The notes beneath the pieces are model-generated. The model was not told the origin of the DNA. It worked only from the letters and a program-made list of their open reading frames with translations, and ran no database searches. Positions 62,191-64,000 of a stretch of 64,000 nt of DNA are shown piece by piece. Made by a program: the position numbers and the translations under genes. How positions within the stretch are numbered: position 1 is the stretch's first letter; every line of letters starts with the position of its first letter. The DNA is from Corticicoccus populi. Lineage in GTDB: Bacteria > Bacillota > Bacilli > Staphylococcales > Salinicoccaceae. The stretch lies in contig NZ_JBHUOQ010000005.1 of the NCBI RefSeq assembly GCF_042686195.1, positions 124,001 through 188,000 on the forward strand, in the 5' to 3' direction.

Positions 62191-62583
62191 ATGAAATCCA
62201 TTATACCTTCTTTAACCTTTAACGGGAATGCACTGGAGGCAGTCCATTTTTATCAGGACACATTCAGGGATGCTGAACTCAAGCTTTTACAAATGCATGA
62301 TGAAGAATCCCATATGTCCGGGCAGGTCATGCAGGCTGTATTGTCTGTCCAAGGCCAGATGATCCAGCTGAATGACAACCAAATACCAAATGAATTTAAA
62401 TTCACACCCAGCATGTCATTTTTAATAGACACCTTCACTCTTGATGAAGCAGAAAATTACTATCGTAAGCTGAAAAGAAACGGTGCGATACTGGTACCGT
62501 TTGATGATTATGGCAGCCGCGACTATTTCGGATGGGTTCAGGACCAATACGGTGTTTGCTGGCAGATTAATTTTAGACAATAA
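62191..62583 (+). CDS. VOC family protein (PhnB/glyoxalase-like)
   Basis: A 130-residue vicinal-oxygen-chelate protein of the PhnB-like branch: ITP-type start KSIIPSLTFNGNALEAVHFY, a middle QAVLSVQGQMIQLND and the end FGWVQDQYGVCWQINF. Members bind metals or small toxins; substrate unknown. It stands alone with a shared terminator. Confidence 0.83.
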   Translation: MKSIIPSLTFNGNALEAVHFYQDTFRDAELKLLQMHDEESHMSGQVMQAVLSVQGQMIQLNDNQIPNEFKFTPSMSFLIDTFTLDEAENYYRKLKRNGAILVPFDDYGSRDYFGWVQDQYGVCWQINFRQ

Positions 62584-62617
62584 AAAACAGCTCCTCTTCT
62601 AATCAGGAGCTGTTTTT
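62582..62617. terminator. Bidirectional terminator between VOC and 48-residue genes
   Basis: AAAAACAGCTCCT / AGGAGCTGTTTTT perfect stem between two convergent genes. Confidence 0.9.
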
Positions 62618-62618
62618 A

Positions 62619-62765
62619 TTAAAGGCTGATGATGCTGACTAATTTAGAAACTGCTGATTTTTTCACAGCTTTTTTGTCTTTTGATGCTAACTTCGCATTA
62701 TTTAGTGCGATGTTTTTATATTCATTAATTCTTCTCTCTGCTGAATATCTATCTGTAGAAAACAT
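62619..62765 (-). CDS. 48-residue basic protein, unknown
   Basis: An open frame with a good AAGGAG site 8 bases before ATG 62765 and a strong terminator directly after its stop codon. The product, starting MFSTDRYSAERRINEYKN, is lysine-rich and lacks a membrane helix. The small length leaves some doubt, but the ribosome site and terminator placement support it. No family recognised. Confidence 0.6.
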   Translation of the reverse strand: MFSTDRYSAERRINEYKNIALNNAKLASKDKKAVKKSAVSKLVSIISL

Positions 62766-63141
62766 GCTTTTCACTCCTTAAATTGAAATTTATTTTTTAT
62801 CCAGATGCTTTATCTATCATCTTCACAAATTATAATATCAGTCATATCAACGTTTATCAATGGTTTTGTGATTAAATTCCTAAAGTACATCAATTTAAAA
62901 TTTTCTATAAATTCAATTTAAAAATGAATAAAAAGATATATAATTTCAAACAGAAAGTTTTTCATCATTACTTATGATATTAGCAGCATGAATATTCATA
63001 TTGTATTCGTTTTCATGAATGTTTTATTAATAATTCATATTTATGGTAGAATAAAACAGAATATTCTTTAGAAAATACTATGAAATACATCCACTTAAAT
63101 TACTATTTACAACATCACAACTTGTATGAGGAGATGATTAT
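62766..63141. other. AT-rich region upstream of a coiled-coil protein gene
   Basis: 376 bases without a gene, very AT-rich. It contains a perfect palindrome ATGAATATTCAT near 62988-62999 and repeated TTCAT/ATGAA words up to 63045. A weak -10 (TAGAAT near 63047) may serve the downstream gene. I see nothing else. Confidence 0.45.
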
Positions 63142-63423
63142 ATGATGTGGATTGTTTATATTGTACTGATTTGTACTGCAGCCGGAGTCATTACAGATTA
63201 TTTAAAGCGAATGAATCAAAAAGAAAAACTGCGGCTGAAGCAACTCGATAAAGAAATTGAACTTGAACAGTTGAAACAGGAGAATTATTTACTTGAGAAT
63301 GAAGAAATGCGAATTACTCTGAACAGAATCAAAGAGGAAAATAAGGAACGATCCGAAGAAAAATATGCTTCTAAAGAAAACAAATGGTTAATTGAGGAAA
63401 CTAAAGAACGGGAAAAGCAGTAA
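63142..63423 (+). CDS. Membrane-anchored coiled-coil small protein, unknown
   Basis: A 93-residue protein: an N-terminal hydrophobic helix (MMWIVYIVLICTAAGVI), then a long, highly charged helix with heptad pattern (about residues 22-90) rich in Lys and Glu. AGGAGA lies 7 bases before the ATG. No family is recognised; the plan resembles small phage-shock or envelope-associated proteins only in outline. Confidence 0.65.
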   Translation: MMWIVYIVLICTAAGVITDYLKRMNQKEKLRLKQLDKEIELEQLKQENYLLENEEMRITLNRIKEENKERSEEKYASKENKWLIEETKEREKQ

Positions 63424-63441
63424 ATGCTCTTCCCGTTCTTT
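63403..63441. terminator. Bidirectional terminator overlapping the coiled-coil gene end
   Basis: AAAGAACGGGAA.AGCA pairs with TGCT.TTCCCGTTCTTT (one mismatch), spanning the last codons and lying 5 bases from the methyltransferase stop. Confidence 0.85.
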
Positions 63442-63446
63442 ATATG

Positions 63447-64000
63447 TTAGTTTTTATTTTTATTTTCTAAAACAGCCACACTCATCAGATGCGGTACTTT
63501 ATATTTATTTTTGTCGACATTTTCAATTAGATTTTTCTCAATTTTTTTCAATGTCTCTTTTCTTTCTTTCTCTTTGAAAGCAGCAAGTGAAGACACCGAA
63601 CTTAAACGCCCCATCCAGTCTTCATGCTTATACTTCACTTTATACTCTTTTTTAAACAGTTCAACTAAATCAAACCGTGCAAGCTGCCACTCTTCAAACC
63701 ACTCCACCGGAAAGTTGTTAATCAGCTGATCTGCGTACGACTTTGTACCCGGTGACGACACTGAATGTTTCTGAGCATTTTTTCTAATGATTTTCATGGA
63801 CTCTTTTACTGCCTTGGTTGCACCTGTAAAACCTGCATCACCGATCACAAGAAATCCGCCGGGTTTTAATACACGTTTAACCTCATCAATCACTTCATCA
63901 CGATCAAACCAGTGCCATGCACGCATTACTATAACAATGTCATAGGTCTGTGACGGAAGACCGCTTTTCTCAGCAGTACCCTCCAAAAATTGTACCCTTT
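63447..64000 (-). CDS. Class I SAM-dependent methyltransferase, partial
   Basis: The C-terminal 184 residues of a Rossmann-fold methyltransferase. The frame stays open to the window edge (RVQFLEGTAEKSGLPSQTYD), so the true start and SAM-binding motif I are outside. Motifs present: YDIVIVMRAWHWFD (motif II region) and VKRVLKPGGFLVIGD (motif III). The substrate is unknown. Confidence 0.85.
   Translation of the reverse strand, partial: RVQFLEGTAEKSGLPSQTYDIVIVMRAWHWFDRDEVIDEVKRVLKPGGFLVIGDAGFTGATKAVKESMKIIRKNAQKHSVSSPGTKSYADQLINNFPVEWFEEWQLARFDLVELFKKEYKVKYKHEDWMGRLSSVSSLAAFKEKERKETLKKIEKNLIENVDKNKYKVPHLMSVAVLENKNKN

Noticed and set aside
1..64000. Mobile elements, tRNA/rRNA genes, CRISPR arrays and prophage genes
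   Set aside because: No transposase, integrase, spaced direct repeats or tRNA-like cloverleaf was seen; gene content and base use are even across the window.

Overview
The window is chromosomal DNA of a low-GC Gram-positive bacterium, most likely a member of the Staphylococcaceae outside the genus Staphylococcus itself (Jeotgalicoccus, Salinicoccus or Macrococcus type). The evidence is gene order: gatC, putP, camS, ligA, pcrA, pcrB and purB lie together as in staphylococci, and the encoded PcrB, CamS and L33 look staphylococcal. The genus is an inference. I see no insertion sequence, prophage, tRNA, rRNA or CRISPR array.

Layout. 1-17.7 kb is housekeeping: gatC (cut by the window edge), putP, a pcrB-pcrA-ligA-camS operon, purB with an M15 carboxypeptidase lipoprotein, a pncB-nadE-DUF2179-NETI operon, an MFS exporter, ppaC, a FolD-like protein with altered catalytic positions, and rpmG behind a long structured leader. 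17.9-30 kb is mixed: a DASS-type transporter, a zinc-binding lipoprotein with a Zur-type operator in its promoter, a Nudix hydrolase, an Fe-ADH, divergent nagE/nagA, an alkA-M23 pair, an iron-type solute-binding lipoprotein and a VanZ protein. 30.2-33.5 kb is a PadR-DUF2812-NatA/NatB type operon behind a large inverted repeat. 33.5-43.6 kb holds pcp-nagB and a seven-gene 5-oxoproline operon (pxpB, pxpC, accB, accC, pxpA, NRAMP-like, DUF1445). 43.7-48.2 kb is a five-gene ABC-2 exporter operon with its own lipoprotein and SRPBCC protein. 49.9-58.1 kb holds a second solute-binding protein, an M20 carbamoylase-like hydrolase, a second NRAMP-like protein, an acyltransferase with no canonical start codon, an amidohydrolase and a DUF3100 membrane protein. 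58.5-64 kb has a HelD-like ATPase, tcyP, a VOC protein, small proteins and a methyltransferase cut by the window edge.

How the genes fit. The strongest theme is cyclic or small amide and pyroglutamyl metabolism. Pcp releases 5-oxoproline from peptides, PxpABC hydrolyses it to glutamate, DUF1445 belongs to a family linked to D-glutamate/5-oxoproline chemistry, and an oligopeptide-binding protein lies next door. The order NRAMP-like transporter, amide enzyme, family-5 solute-binding protein occurs twice, at 39.3-35.6 kb and at 54.3-49.9 kb. Both NRAMP-like proteins have lost most of the family's metal-binding residues. I infer that these relatives import organic amides rather than metals; this is the best candidate here for an undescribed system.
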